Shown here piece after piece: positions 1 through 6,862 of a stretch of 9,444 nt of DNA. This DNA is from an uncultured Collinsella sp. (lineage in GTDB: Bacteria > Actinomycetota > Coriobacteriia > Coriobacteriales > Coriobacteriaceae). Each line of letters opens with the position of its first letter. Position 1 is the first letter of the stretch. Under the pieces are notes generated by a model. It was not told where the DNA came from, made no database searches, and saw nothing but the letters and a program-made list of their open reading frames with translations. The translations under genes were made by a program, and so were the position numbers. The stretch is taken from positions 1 to 9,444 of the forward strand of contig CABSNA010000046.1 of assembly GCA_902478865.1 (NCBI GenBank), in the 5' to 3' direction.

Positions 1-171
1 GATAGGCTTTTTATCTGCTGCCCAGCGCCAAGCGTCGAGCAGCAAGTCGGGAACGACGCCCGAGACCTCGCCCAGCAGCAGCGTGACGCTCGAAACGCGA
101 CGCACGCCATTGGCGCGCGCCACGTTCTCAACATCGCGAATAATGTGATAAACGATTCCCAATTCATGCAA
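1..171 (-). CDS. hypA: Hydrogenase/urease nickel chaperone HypA (N-terminal part, cut by window edge)
   Basis: HypA delivers nickel to [NiFe]-hydrogenase (and in some species urease) during maturation in the cytoplasm, together with HypB. The visible 57 residues start MHELGIVYHIIRDVE and continue with RRVSSVTLLLGEVSGVVPD, the usual HypA pattern: an N-terminal Met-His-Glu whose His2 binds nickel, then a conserved strand followed by a Gly-Glu/Ala segment. The family is about 115 residues long, so the C-terminal zinc-binding half with its two CxxC motifs lies outside the window. I chose a TTG start at 171-169 because it is the only start giving the Met-His-Glu N-terminus, and an AAAGG ribosome-binding site sits 8 nt upstream. 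An ATG two bases further in (167-165) is in the wrong frame. It lies downstream of the flavoprotein gene on the same strand, across a 96-bp gap holding a hairpin, so co-transcription is uncertain. Confidence 0.88.
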   Translation of the reverse strand, partial: MHELGIVYHIIRDVENVARANGVRRVSSVTLLLGEVSGVVPDLLLDAWRWAADKKPI

Positions 172-218
172 GGTAGAAACCTTTCAACAACGGTTGATGC
201 GATGCAAACTCAAAGCAA

Positions 219-250
219 GGGGACGGCGAAATCTAGTCTGCGCCGTCCCC
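219..250 (-). terminator. Hairpin between the flavoprotein gene and hypA, probable terminator or attenuator
   Basis: A perfect 10-bp stem, GGGGACGGCG (219-228) paired with CGCCGTCCCC (241-250), encloses a 12-nt loop. On the minus strand it begins 18 nt after the flavoprotein stop codon and is followed by the moderately U-rich TTGCTTTGAGTTT. This fits a weak intrinsic terminator or an mRNA 3'-end stabiliser that would lower read-through into hypA. The T-run is interrupted, so termination is not certain. Confidence 0.6.
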
Positions 251-267
251 TTACCCGCCATGGTTAC

Positions 268-3045
268 CTATTTACGACCGAACTTGATTTTGATTGCACG
301 CTTGAGTGCGTACTTGCCCAGGCTCGGGAGCTTTTGCTCGTATTTGACCATCGTGGAGCACTCGGGGCGGTCGCGATCCAGATGGATGGCGTCGAATGCG
401 CACTTGGTGGTGCACAGGCCGCAGCCGATGCACTTGTTGGGGTCGACGATCGAGGCACCGCAACCCAGGCAACGGGCGGTCTCGGCGCGCACCTGCTCCT
501 CGGTAAAGGTCTCGACGTACTCGCTAAACGGCGCGGTCTTCTCGCGCTCGCGGTCCACATGGGCAACCTCGCGGCTCGCGTTGTCGTAGCTCTCGATCAC
601 AACGTCGTCGCGGTCAAGCGCGGTGTAGCGGCGCTGGTTGCGGCCGATGGTGAGCGTGGAGCCCGGCTGCACAAAGCGATGGATGGACACGGCGGCCTCG
701 TGACCGGCGGCGATGGCATCGATGGCAAAGCTCGGACCGGTATAGACGTCGCCGCCCACAAAGATGCCGGGTTCGGCGGTCTGGTAGGTCTGGGGATCGG
801 CAAGGGCGCCCTGACCACGGCCAAGCTCCACCTTGGAGCCAGCCAGCAGGTCGCCCCACACGATGGACTGGCCGATGGACATGACCACGCGGTCGGCATC
901 GACGCGGCGCAGGTCGTTCTCGTCGTACTCGGGCGCAAAACGGCCCTCGTCATCGTAGACGCGCGTGCAGCGCTTAAAGGTGATGCCGCACACACGGCCG
1001 GCCTCGTCCAGATGGACCTCCTTGGGGCCCCAACCGCAACTGATGTGTGCGCCGTCCTCGATGGCCTCGCGACGCTCTTCCTCGCTGGCGGGCATCTGCG
1101 CCTCGCTCTCCAGGCAGAACATCTCAACGTGCTCGGAGCCCAGGCGGCAGGCGTTGCGCGCGACATCGATAGCAACGTTGCCGCCACCCACCACGATGGT
1201 GCGGCCGGGCAGCGCGTCGATCTTGCCACTGTTGACCTCGCGCAAAAAGTCGACGGCTACGGTCACATCCTCGGCATCCTCGCCCGGAATACCGGCAAGG
1301 CGGCCGCCCTGGCAGCCAATGGCCACATAGAAGGCCTTAAAGCCCTGCGCGCGCAGCTCGGCGAGCGTCACATCGCAACCGACCTCCACGCCATAGCGGA
1401 ACTCGGCGCCCATCAGGCGAATGATCTCGACCTCGGCCTCGATAACGTCCTTCTGCAGCTTAAAGCTGGGAATACCGTAGGTGAGCATGCCGCCCGGGCG
1501 CTCGCTCTTCTCGAACACGACGGGCTTGTAGCCCTTCTCGGCCAGATAGAAGGCACAAGACAGACCGGCCGGACCGGCACCGATGATGGCGATCTTCTGG
1601 TCGAAGCCGCCAGCACGCGTCGGGGTCACCACGGGCGGGACATAGCGGGTCGCTGCGTCCAGATCACGCTGGGCGATAAACTTCTTGACTTCGTCGATAG
1701 CCACGGCGGCGTCCACACGGCCGCGGGTGCAGGCATCCTCACAGCGGCGGTTGCACACACGGCCGCAGATAGCGGGCAGCGGGTTCTCGCGCTTAATGAG
1801 TGCTAGGGCCTCGTCATAGCGACCCTGCGCCGCGAGCTTCAGATAGCCCTGAACGGCAACGTGCGCGGGGCAGGCCGTCTTGCAGGGCGCGGTGCCGGAC
1901 TCATGCGTCTCGATGCGGTTATCGTTGCGGTAGTTGGGCGACCACTTGGTGTGGTCCCACTTGGTGGCATCGGGCAGCTCCTGGCGCGGATACTCGGGCA
2001 CCTGTCCTCCCGCCTTTTTGCTGCAGAGCTTCTGGCCCAGCTTGGCAGCGCCGGCCGGACACACCTCAACGCAGCGACCGCAGGCCACGCACTTGTCCTT
2101 CTCGACCTTGGCGACATAGGCCGAGCGCGACAGGTTGGGTGTGTTGAACAGCTGCGAGGTGCGCAGGGCGTAGCACACGTTGACGTTGCAGTTGCAGATG
2201 GCGAAGATCTTGTTCTCGCCGTCGATGTTGGTGATCTGGTGCACAAAGCCGTTTTCCTCGGCCTGGCGCAAGATGTCGTAAACCTCGTCGCGGGTCACAT
2301 AGTGGCCGCGGTCGGTCTCGACCACGTAGTCGGCCATATCGCCCACGGCAATGCACCAGTCGGCGGGGTCGTCGGCGCAACCCTCTCCCATCACACGACG
2401 GCTCGCGCGGCAGCTGCAGGTGCTGGCGGCATACTTACCCTCGTATTTGTCGAGCCAGTGCTCGATATGCTCAATCGGCACCGAGATGCTCGAAGCATCG
2501 ATAGCCTTCTCGACCGGAATGACGTGCATGCCGATACCGGCGCCTCCGGGCGGCACCATCGGCGTGGCGCGGGACAGCGGGCCCTTGGATGCCTGTTCAA
2601 AGAACTTGGCATAGACCGGGTGCTCCTCGAGCTGGCTCACGCGCATGTTGAGGAACTCGGCGGAACCCGGCACCAGCATGGGCAGCACCCACTGCTTGGC
2701 GCGCTCGGGGTTTTCCCAGTTGTACTCGAGCAGACCCGTGTAGCTCATGTCGTCGAGCATCTTCTCGATATCGGCCTCGGGCATGCCGGTGAGCTTGACC
2801 ATCTCGGGCAGCGTATAAGGACGGCGCATCTTCATCTTGCAGAGCACTTCGGCCTGCTCGTCGGTTGCGGCCTCGGCAAACGACCAGTACTCGTAGCCCA
2901 GCAGCTCGTCGCGATGCAGCAGGCGGTTGGTGCAGTGCTCGCACAGCTTGACGATTGCCTCGCGCGGATGCTCCGGCAGCGGCGGCACGAACTCTGAACC
3001 GATGTCGGGCTCGGTGTAGCTAATTCCCGGTCCGTTGAGAATCAT
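268..3045 (-). CDS. Multi-domain Fe-S flavoprotein: ferredoxin-like N-terminus + GltD-like FAD/NAD(P)H oxidoreductase + C-terminal 4Fe-4S domain
   Basis: This is a 925-residue cytoplasmic electron-transfer enzyme with no signal peptide or membrane segment. Residues 70-110 look winged-helix-like. A cysteine-rich unit follows: C210, C212, C223, C231 and C284, C286, C291, then a 4Fe-4S motif at C319, C322, C325 and C329. Residues 388-439 carry the GltD-type Fe-S cysteines (C388, C392, C427, C431, C435, C439). FAD binding is shown by GAGPAG near 489-494 and ERPGGML near 515-521. The NAD(P)H Rossmann motif VVGGGNVAIDVAR lies at 618-630 and a GGDVYTGPS FAD motif at 764-772. The C-terminus has C859, C862 and CIGCGLCTTKC (872-882). 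The family of glutamate-synthase-beta-like subunits passes electrons between NAD(P)H and Fe-S partners; the true partner here is unknown. The start at 3045 is chosen for AGAAGGGA 5 nt upstream; an in-frame start at 3129 lacks such a site. It is transcribed away from the TetR gene through shared palindromes. Confidence 0.9.
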   Translation of the reverse strand: MILNGPGISYTEPDIGSEFVPPLPEHPREAIVKLCEHCTNRLLHRDELLGYEYWSFAEAATDEQAEVLCKMKMRRPYTLPEMVKLTGMPEADIEKMLDDMSYTGLLEYNWENPERAKQWVLPMLVPGSAEFLNMRVSQLEEHPVYAKFFEQASKGPLSRATPMVPPGGAGIGMHVIPVEKAIDASSISVPIEHIEHWLDKYEGKYAASTCSCRASRRVMGEGCADDPADWCIAVGDMADYVVETDRGHYVTRDEVYDILRQAEENGFVHQITNIDGENKIFAICNCNVNVCYALRTSQLFNTPNLSRSAYVAKVEKDKCVACGRCVEVCPAGAAKLGQKLCSKKAGGQVPEYPRQELPDATKWDHTKWSPNYRNDNRIETHESGTAPCKTACPAHVAVQGYLKLAAQGRYDEALALIKRENPLPAICGRVCNRRCEDACTRGRVDAAVAIDEVKKFIAQRDLDAATRYVPPVVTPTRAGGFDQKIAIIGAGPAGLSCAFYLAEKGYKPVVFEKSERPGGMLTYGIPSFKLQKDVIEAEVEIIRLMGAEFRYGVEVGCDVTLAELRAQGFKAFYVAIGCQGGRLAGIPGEDAEDVTVAVDFLREVNSGKIDALPGRTIVVGGGNVAIDVARNACRLGSEHVEMFCLESEAQMPASEEERREAIEDGAHISCGWGPKEVHLDEAGRVCGITFKRCTRVYDDEGRFAPEYDENDLRRVDADRVVMSIGQSIVWGDLLAGSKVELGRGQGALADPQTYQTAEPGIFVGGDVYTGPSFAIDAIAAGHEAAVSIHRFVQPGSTLTIGRNQRRYTALDRDDVVIESYDNASREVAHVDREREKTAPFSEYVETFTEEQVRAETARCLGCGASIVDPNKCIGCGLCTTKCAFDAIHLDRDRPECSTMVKYEQKLPSLGKYALKRAIKIKFGRK

Positions 3046-3139
3046 GGTTGTCCCTTCTCTTGCCGCAGCCCGACGAGGCCGCAGCGCCCCTCTTTTTTTG
3101 CAGGCCGGACATGCCCCCATGCCGTTCACCCGCCATTAG

Positions 3140-3154
3140 TTGACATTGTGTCAA
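3140..3154. promoter_or_regulatory. Operator-like palindrome 1 in the divergent promoter region
   Basis: TTGACATTGTGTCAA is a perfect inverted repeat: TTGACA, a 3-nt centre, then TGTCAA. It shares the pattern TTGAC-N5-GTCAA with the palindrome 23 bp to its right. The position between a TetR-type regulator gene and a divergent gene, and the length of 15 bp, are typical of TetR-family operators. Binding is inferred. A weak leftward promoter (TTGAAT at 3187-3182 and TACTAT at 3162-3157, 19-nt spacer) would lie just upstream of this site. Confidence 0.65.
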
Positions 3155-3162
3155 AAATAGTA

Positions 3163-3177
3163 TTGACGAACCGTCAA
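3163..3177. promoter_or_regulatory. Operator-like palindrome 2 in the divergent promoter region
   Basis: TTGACGAACCGTCAA is a perfect inverted repeat with 6-bp arms (TTGACG and CGTCAA) and a 3-nt centre. It has the same outer bases as palindrome 1 but a different centre, as expected for two sites recognised by one dimeric repressor. It lies 58 bp upstream of the TetR start codon and 117 bp upstream of the flavoprotein start, so one bound protein could control both directions. It would overlap the spacer of the possible leftward promoter. Confidence 0.65.
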
Positions 3178-3193
3178 CAATATTCAAGACTGT

Positions 3194-3208
3194 TAGGCGA
3201 ACGGTCAG
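3194..3208. promoter_or_regulatory. Degenerate third operator-like site
   Basis: TAGGCGAACGGTCAG matches palindrome 2 at 11 of 15 positions, keeping the central CGAAC and the right half GTCA. It is 31 bp from palindrome 2 and close to the TetR gene, where a weaker autoregulatory site is often found. The left half is poorly conserved, so this is a tentative site. Confidence 0.35.
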
Positions 3209-3235
3209 GCAAAAGAGGATGGAAGGCGGCAAAAC

Positions 3236-3898
3236 ATGGGCGACAACACAGCAGATACCTCTGTGGTCGATGCCGTCCCCGCATCCGATAGTGCGGCAAA
3301 GCGCCTGACGGGCGACGAACGCCGTCGCGAGATCCTCGATGCCGTGCGCACCGTAAGCTCCGAGCTGGGCGTGTCCCACCTATCGGTATCGGCCGTGACC
3401 AAACGAGCCGGCTGCACGCGTTCATTGTTCTACCACTACTTTGCCGATATGGACGCCGCCGTCACCGCTGTCATGGACGAGGCGATCGACGGCTTTATCT
3501 CCGAGCTCGAGCAGTGGAACGCCAGCCGCACGGTTGGCGACATCGAAGGCGCGCTCGACACCGTCGCCCCGCTCTTTAAGCGCCTGGTCGTGAGCGGCCA
3601 CGAGCTGCCGAGCACGCTCACCTCGAGCAGCGGCGCACTCTACGGCGGCTTTCTGCACAACGTGGTCCAGCGCGTGGCGCAATACATTTGCGACACCACC
3701 GTGGTTGACTTTGTCGCCCATCATGACCTGCGCATCGACCATGTCTACGAGACGTTCTACACCCTCATCATGGGGCTGTTGATGTATATCCGCACGCACC
3801 CCGATGTGCCCGACGAGACGGTCAAGGAAATCATCGCCTCGACACTCCACATCGAGGGCTATACCGCCAAGTATCCGGAGCGCAAGCCCCAGAACTGA
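3236..3898 (+). CDS. TetR/AcrR-family transcriptional regulator
   Basis: This 220-residue protein has the size and layout of a TetR-family dimeric repressor. The DNA-binding domain spans about residues 27-75: helix 1 is DERRREILDAVRTVSSELG, and the helix-turn-helix runs through LSVSAVTKRAGCTRSLFYHYFADMD (49-73), with the family's typical LFYHYF signature. Residues 76-220 form the helical ligand-binding and dimerisation domain, which is variable and does not reveal the ligand; no membrane segment is apparent. GGAAGG lies 9 nt before the ATG and supports the start. The gene is divergent from the flavoprotein and followed after 63 bp by the DUF5692-like gene on the same strand, so regulator and membrane protein probably form an operon. 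The palindromes at 3140-3177 are its likely targets, giving autoregulation plus control of the flavoprotein. Whether it represses or activates cannot be told from sequence. Confidence 0.92.
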   Translation: MGDNTADTSVVDAVPASDSAAKRLTGDERRREILDAVRTVSSELGVSHLSVSAVTKRAGCTRSLFYHYFADMDAAVTAVMDEAIDGFISELEQWNASRTVGDIEGALDTVAPLFKRLVVSGHELPSTLTSSSGALYGGFLHNVVQRVAQYICDTTVVDFVAHHDLRIDHVYETFYTLIMGLLMYIRTHPDVPDETVKEIIASTLHIEGYTAKYPERKPQN

Positions 3899-3961
3899 CG
3901 ACATTTGGCCAAACTGCCCGCGATCGGAAGAGGGGCCGCGGGCGTGTGAAAGGAGAGCAGC

Positions 3962-4969
3962 ATGCTGTTCGATGTTTGGGGTAGCGATACCCTTATCCAC
4001 TGGGCCGGCTGGGCCATGGTCTTTATTGGCCTGATCGTGCTCAACGAGGTCGGCCGCCGCACCAAGCTGGGCGCGGCCATCATCTTTGGCGTGGCTCCGC
4101 TGGCCATGACCATCTACTGCGTCGCCATCGCCATCGGCGTCTCGCAGGGTGCCGAGTGGGCGCTCGCCAACCCCACCCATGTGTACCAGAACAGCTGGTT
4201 CCACTACGCCAAGGTGTACGCGGCGCTGGCCGGTTGTTGGGGCTTCATTGCCATTAAGTACCAGTGGGGCAAGATCGGCAAGGCGCACTGGTTCCGCGCA
4301 TGGCCGTTTGTGATCGTCGCTATCAACATCATGATCGCCGTCGTGTCCGACTTCGAGAGCGCCTATCACTTCTTTGTCCTGGGCGAGTCCACCTGGGTCA
4401 CCTCCGAAGGTGCTACGCAGCTGGCCGGCTGGAACAACGTGTTCAACGGCATCGCCGGTATCATCAACATCTTCTGCATGACCGGTTGGTGGAGCGTCTA
4501 CGCCTCCGAGGACAAGACCGACATGCTGTGGCCCGACATGACCTGGGTCTACATCATCGCCTACGATATCTGGAACTTCTGCTACACCTACAACTGCCTG
4601 CCCACCCACTCCTGGTTCTGCGGCTTTGCGCTGCTGCTGGCGCCCACCGTCGCCGCCTTTATCTGGAACAAGGGCGGCTGGATCCAGAACCGCGCCTTTA
4701 CGCTTGCTATTTGGTGCATGTTTGCCCAGGTGTTCCCCTACTTCCAGGAGGAGTCCATCTTTGTGACCCACTCCACGCTCGACCCCGGCGCCGCTACCGC
4801 GGTCTCGATCGCCGCGCTGGTCGCCAACGTCGCCGCGATCATCTACATCGCCTACCGCGCCAAGAAGCTCGGCCGCAATCCCTACAAGCAGGATGTCTTT
4901 GAGGGCACCAGCGATTGGGAGAAGGCCACCGCTCGCCGCGCCAAGGTTGATTACGCGCACGCCGAATAA
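3962..4969 (+). CDS. Polytopic membrane protein, DUF5692-like, function unknown
   Basis: This 335-residue integral membrane protein has eight or nine hydrophobic segments, at about residues 12-30, 37-60, 81-99, 113-130, 158-180, 193-211, 217-235, 246-261 and 277-300. The C-terminal tail of about 35 residues is charged and probably cytoplasmic. It is rich in Trp, Tyr and Phe, and has acidic or polar residues near helix ends, including VSDFESAYHFF (128-138), AYDIWNFCYTYNCLPTHSW (200-218) and FQEESIFVTHSTLDPG (261-276). Such patches could line a substrate or cofactor site. I recognise the overall sequence as resembling the uncharacterised DUF5692 family, from memory and without a search. AAAGGAG ends 6 nt before the ATG and fixes the start. 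It follows the TetR gene by 63 bp, so it is probably controlled by that regulator, and a strong terminator closes the unit. Transport, sensing or quinone-linked electron transfer are all possible; nothing here decides between them. Confidence 0.85.
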   Translation: MLFDVWGSDTLIHWAGWAMVFIGLIVLNEVGRRTKLGAAIIFGVAPLAMTIYCVAIAIGVSQGAEWALANPTHVYQNSWFHYAKVYAALAGCWGFIAIKYQWGKIGKAHWFRAWPFVIVAINIMIAVVSDFESAYHFFVLGESTWVTSEGATQLAGWNNVFNGIAGIINIFCMTGWWSVYASEDKTDMLWPDMTWVYIIAYDIWNFCYTYNCLPTHSWFCGFALLLAPTVAAFIWNKGGWIQNRAFTLAIWCMFAQVFPYFQEESIFVTHSTLDPGAATAVSIAALVANVAAIIYIAYRAKKLGRNPYKQDVFEGTSDWEKATARRAKVDYAHAE

Positions 4970-5037
4970 CATGTTTATTCCGTCCACATTTGAATGTAGG
5001 CAAACTTAGCCGATACCGCAATCGCGCGTCATGCGCA

Positions 5038-5075
5038 GCCCCGGAAAGCGATTCGCCCGCTTTCCGGGGCTTTTT
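5038..5075 (+). terminator. Strong rho-independent terminator after the TetR-DUF5692 unit
   Basis: A perfect 13-bp GC-rich stem, GCCCCGGAAAGCG (5038-5050) with CGCTTTCCGGGGC (5058-5070), has a 7-nt loop and is followed at once by TTTTTGTTGTTG. It begins 69 nt after the stop codon of the membrane-protein gene and should end that transcript. The 148 bp from here to the next start codon must hold that gene's promoter, but I see no convincing -35/-10 pair there. Confidence 0.92.
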
Positions 5076-5223
5076 GTTGTTGCGCGCATTCACGCACATA
5101 TTCCATTCGCACACACATTCAAAACCTCTCGCACAGATAAAATCAGATTTCCGATCGCCTGACAGCTCTATATGACCTTGTTTTTGGGTACATTGTTGTC
5201 CCGATATTGAGCTTGGGGGATAT

Positions 5224-6720
5224 ATGAAAGATGAGACGATGGGCCAAGAGGATGCGAACCAAGATGCAGAAGCTTGCGCTGAGGCCTTGGAGAGCTTAGA
5301 CCGGATTTCACTCGATGAGATTGCGTTTGACGATTCGGGCGTTGGTGTGCAGGATGAGCCGGAAGCCGAGGCGCAGTCCGATGATCAGGATGCAGACGAC
5401 GTTGAGCCTGCCAAAGATGAGGCAGGTCACGAAGACACCGAAAGCGAGGCCGGCAATCAGCTCGAATCCGACACGGGCGAGGAAACCGTCTTGCTCGACA
5501 GCTTGCCGGCCGAGGATTCGCTGACCCGCGAGCTTCCTGGCCTGGGTTCCGCACCAGCCGTGGACGAGACCATCGCCATGGGCGATATTCCCCTGCCGTC
5601 CGTTCCCTCGGCACGCGAGGCCGAGGTTCGCCATCGCAAGATGTCGCCCAAGCGCCGCAATCTGATGGTCGCCGGTGTCGTGGCCGTCGCGCTCGTCGCC
5701 GGTGGTGCAGGCTATGCTGCCTGGAACGGATATCAGCAAGAGCAGGCTGCCGCTGTCGCCGCCAATGCCCACACGATGATGTCGGTGCAGATTGGCGTAC
5801 ATGCCGCGGGGCTCGACTGTTCCACCGGCTCCAAGATTCCCGTACAGGTGAGTGGCCAGGACGTGGACGGATCCTCCGTAAGCGAAACACTCTATGTTGA
5901 CGAGCACGGCCGTGGCATCAAACTACTACCCGGTGACTACACGCTCTCCATCGCTGCCTCCCCCATCGCGGCCGACGGCACCATCTATACCGTCCCGACC
6001 ACCAAGACGCAGGTCACCGTTAAGAGCGATGGACAGGATTTAAGTGCCCAGGTCACCTTTAAGCTCAAGGTGCCTTCGGCCGACACGGTAACCGACGACC
6101 AGATCGATGCCGCCGCCAAATATGCCGAGGAGGGAGGCGCGAGCTCCTCCGCCACCGCCAAGGTGCTCCAGCAGGCGGCAACCGCGCGGCGCGACGCCGC
6201 CGTCAATGCCGTGAGCGCGCAAAAGGCACAGGCGGCCCGTGATGCCGACGCCCGTCACAAGGCAACCGACCTCTACCAGCTCGATATCCCCGTCGAGTGG
6301 TACGGCAAGGTCGAGACTTGGCAAAATGGCAGCACGCTATGCATCTATCTTGCCGGCGACAGCGATACGCCGATTGTGACGCTCGTCGCGGTGCGCGAGG
6401 GCGAGAGCTTTACGCCCGATGAGGGCGATACGGTTTTGGGTGCGGCCAACCTAGGCAACGGTTATACCGTCTACGCCAGCGGCCCCGTCTATCCGTACGT
6501 GGTGCCCCAGACCATCAACGGACGGACGCAGAATCCCGTGTCGACCTACCCCATGGACACGGCCATTGAGCTTGTCGAGCTCACGACCGGCAACCGCTAC
6601 ACCTATAGCCAGATCAAGAACGTACTGGTCGGCAAAGACGGCAAGGTCGACGCTGCGACCAAACTAGAGACCGACTACCTCGCCCAGATTCTCCTGCCGA
6701 GCATCAAAGCCCAGGACTAG
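5224..6720 (+). CDS. Single-pass membrane protein with acidic cytoplasmic N-terminus and large external region, function unknown
   Basis: I do not recognise a named family for this 498-residue protein. Residues 1-130 are very acidic and low in complexity, rich in Glu, Asp and Ala, and probably disordered in the cytoplasm. A basic stretch RHRKMSPKRR (136-145) precedes one membrane helix at about 147-167, so the positive-inside rule puts the rest outside. Residues 183-283 look beta-rich, and GRGIKLLPGDYTLSIAA (229-245) resembles PEGA or carboxypeptidase-regulatory-like folds. Residues 290-348 are Ala-rich and helical, perhaps a stalk or coiled coil. Residues 350-498 form a further globular region with alternating strands. 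The start at 5224 has GGGGGA only 3 nt upstream, which is close; the in-frame ATG at 5239 is an alternative giving nearly the same protein. It stands alone between a terminator and the hairpin repeats. An envelope or surface-sensing role is possible but unsupported. Confidence 0.85.
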   Translation: MKDETMGQEDANQDAEACAEALESLDRISLDEIAFDDSGVGVQDEPEAEAQSDDQDADDVEPAKDEAGHEDTESEAGNQLESDTGEETVLLDSLPAEDSLTRELPGLGSAPAVDETIAMGDIPLPSVPSAREAEVRHRKMSPKRRNLMVAGVVAVALVAGGAGYAAWNGYQQEQAAAVAANAHTMMSVQIGVHAAGLDCSTGSKIPVQVSGQDVDGSSVSETLYVDEHGRGIKLLPGDYTLSIAASPIAADGTIYTVPTTKTQVTVKSDGQDLSAQVTFKLKVPSADTVTDDQIDAAAKYAEEGGASSSATAKVLQQAATARRDAAVNAVSAQKAQAARDADARHKATDLYQLDIPVEWYGKVETWQNGSTLCIYLAGDSDTPIVTLVAVREGESFTPDEGDTVLGAANLGNGYTVYASGPVYPYVVPQTINGRTQNPVSTYPMDTAIELVELTTGNRYTYSQIKNVLVGKDGKVDAATKLETDYLAQILLPSIKAQD

Positions 6721-6735
6721 CGGACCACAGCACCC

Positions 6736-6774
6736 AGGGTAGCTAATTTGGGACGGGGCTTTTTTAGCTACCCT
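6736..6774 (+). repeat. GGGACGGGG-core hairpin repeat, copy A
   Basis: Terminal 11-bp inverted repeats AGGGTAGCTAA (6736-6746) and TTAGCTACCCT (6764-6774) enclose a 17-nt interior holding GGGACGGGGC and a T-run. It begins 16 nt after the stop codon of the 498-residue protein gene. Its hairpin, followed by TGATGTTGTTTC, could end or stabilise that mRNA. A second copy lies inverted at 6810-6846, so the two can also pair with each other into one long hairpin. Confidence 0.85.
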
Positions 6775-6809
6775 TGATGTTGTTTCGACTTTGCTGTTGG
6801 GCAGAGCAG

Positions 6810-6846
6810 AGGGTAGCTAAAAAGCCCCCGTCCCAAATTAGCTACC
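6810..6846 (-). repeat. GGGACGGGG-core hairpin repeat, copy B (inverted relative to copy A)
   Basis: Read on the minus strand this copy matches 6738-6774 at 35 of 37 positions; the two differences shift the G-run and T-run by one base. Its own terminal inverted repeat is 9 bp (GGTAGCTAA with TTAGCTACC). It starts 17 nt after the stop codon of the ATPase gene on the minus strand. Copies A and B are separated by 35 nt and serve the 3' ends of two convergent genes, so the pair may act as a bidirectional transcript end. Confidence 0.85.
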
Positions 6847-6862
6847 ACAGATCAATAAATGA

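Noticed and set aside
145..1806. Long plus-strand open frame of 553 codons opposite the flavoprotein gene
   Set aside because: It is antisense to a clearly conserved Fe-S/FAD protein, has low-complexity Ala/Gly/Leu/Asp/Val-rich content typical of a mirror frame in GC-rich DNA, and shows no known motif.
1861..2997. Plus-strand open frame of 378 codons opposite the flavoprotein N-terminal half
   Set aside because: It is antisense to the conserved cysteine motifs and has the composition of a shadow frame.
3046..3129. N-terminal extension of the flavoprotein by 28 residues
   Set aside because: The start at 3045 has a strong ribosome-binding site at the right distance, while the extension is basic, lacks such a site and is not expected at the domain boundary.
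3422..4987. Minus-strand open frame of 521 codons covering the TetR and DUF5692-like genes
   Set aside because: It runs through two well-supported genes and their intergenic region on the other strand, and its translation is low-complexity without domains.
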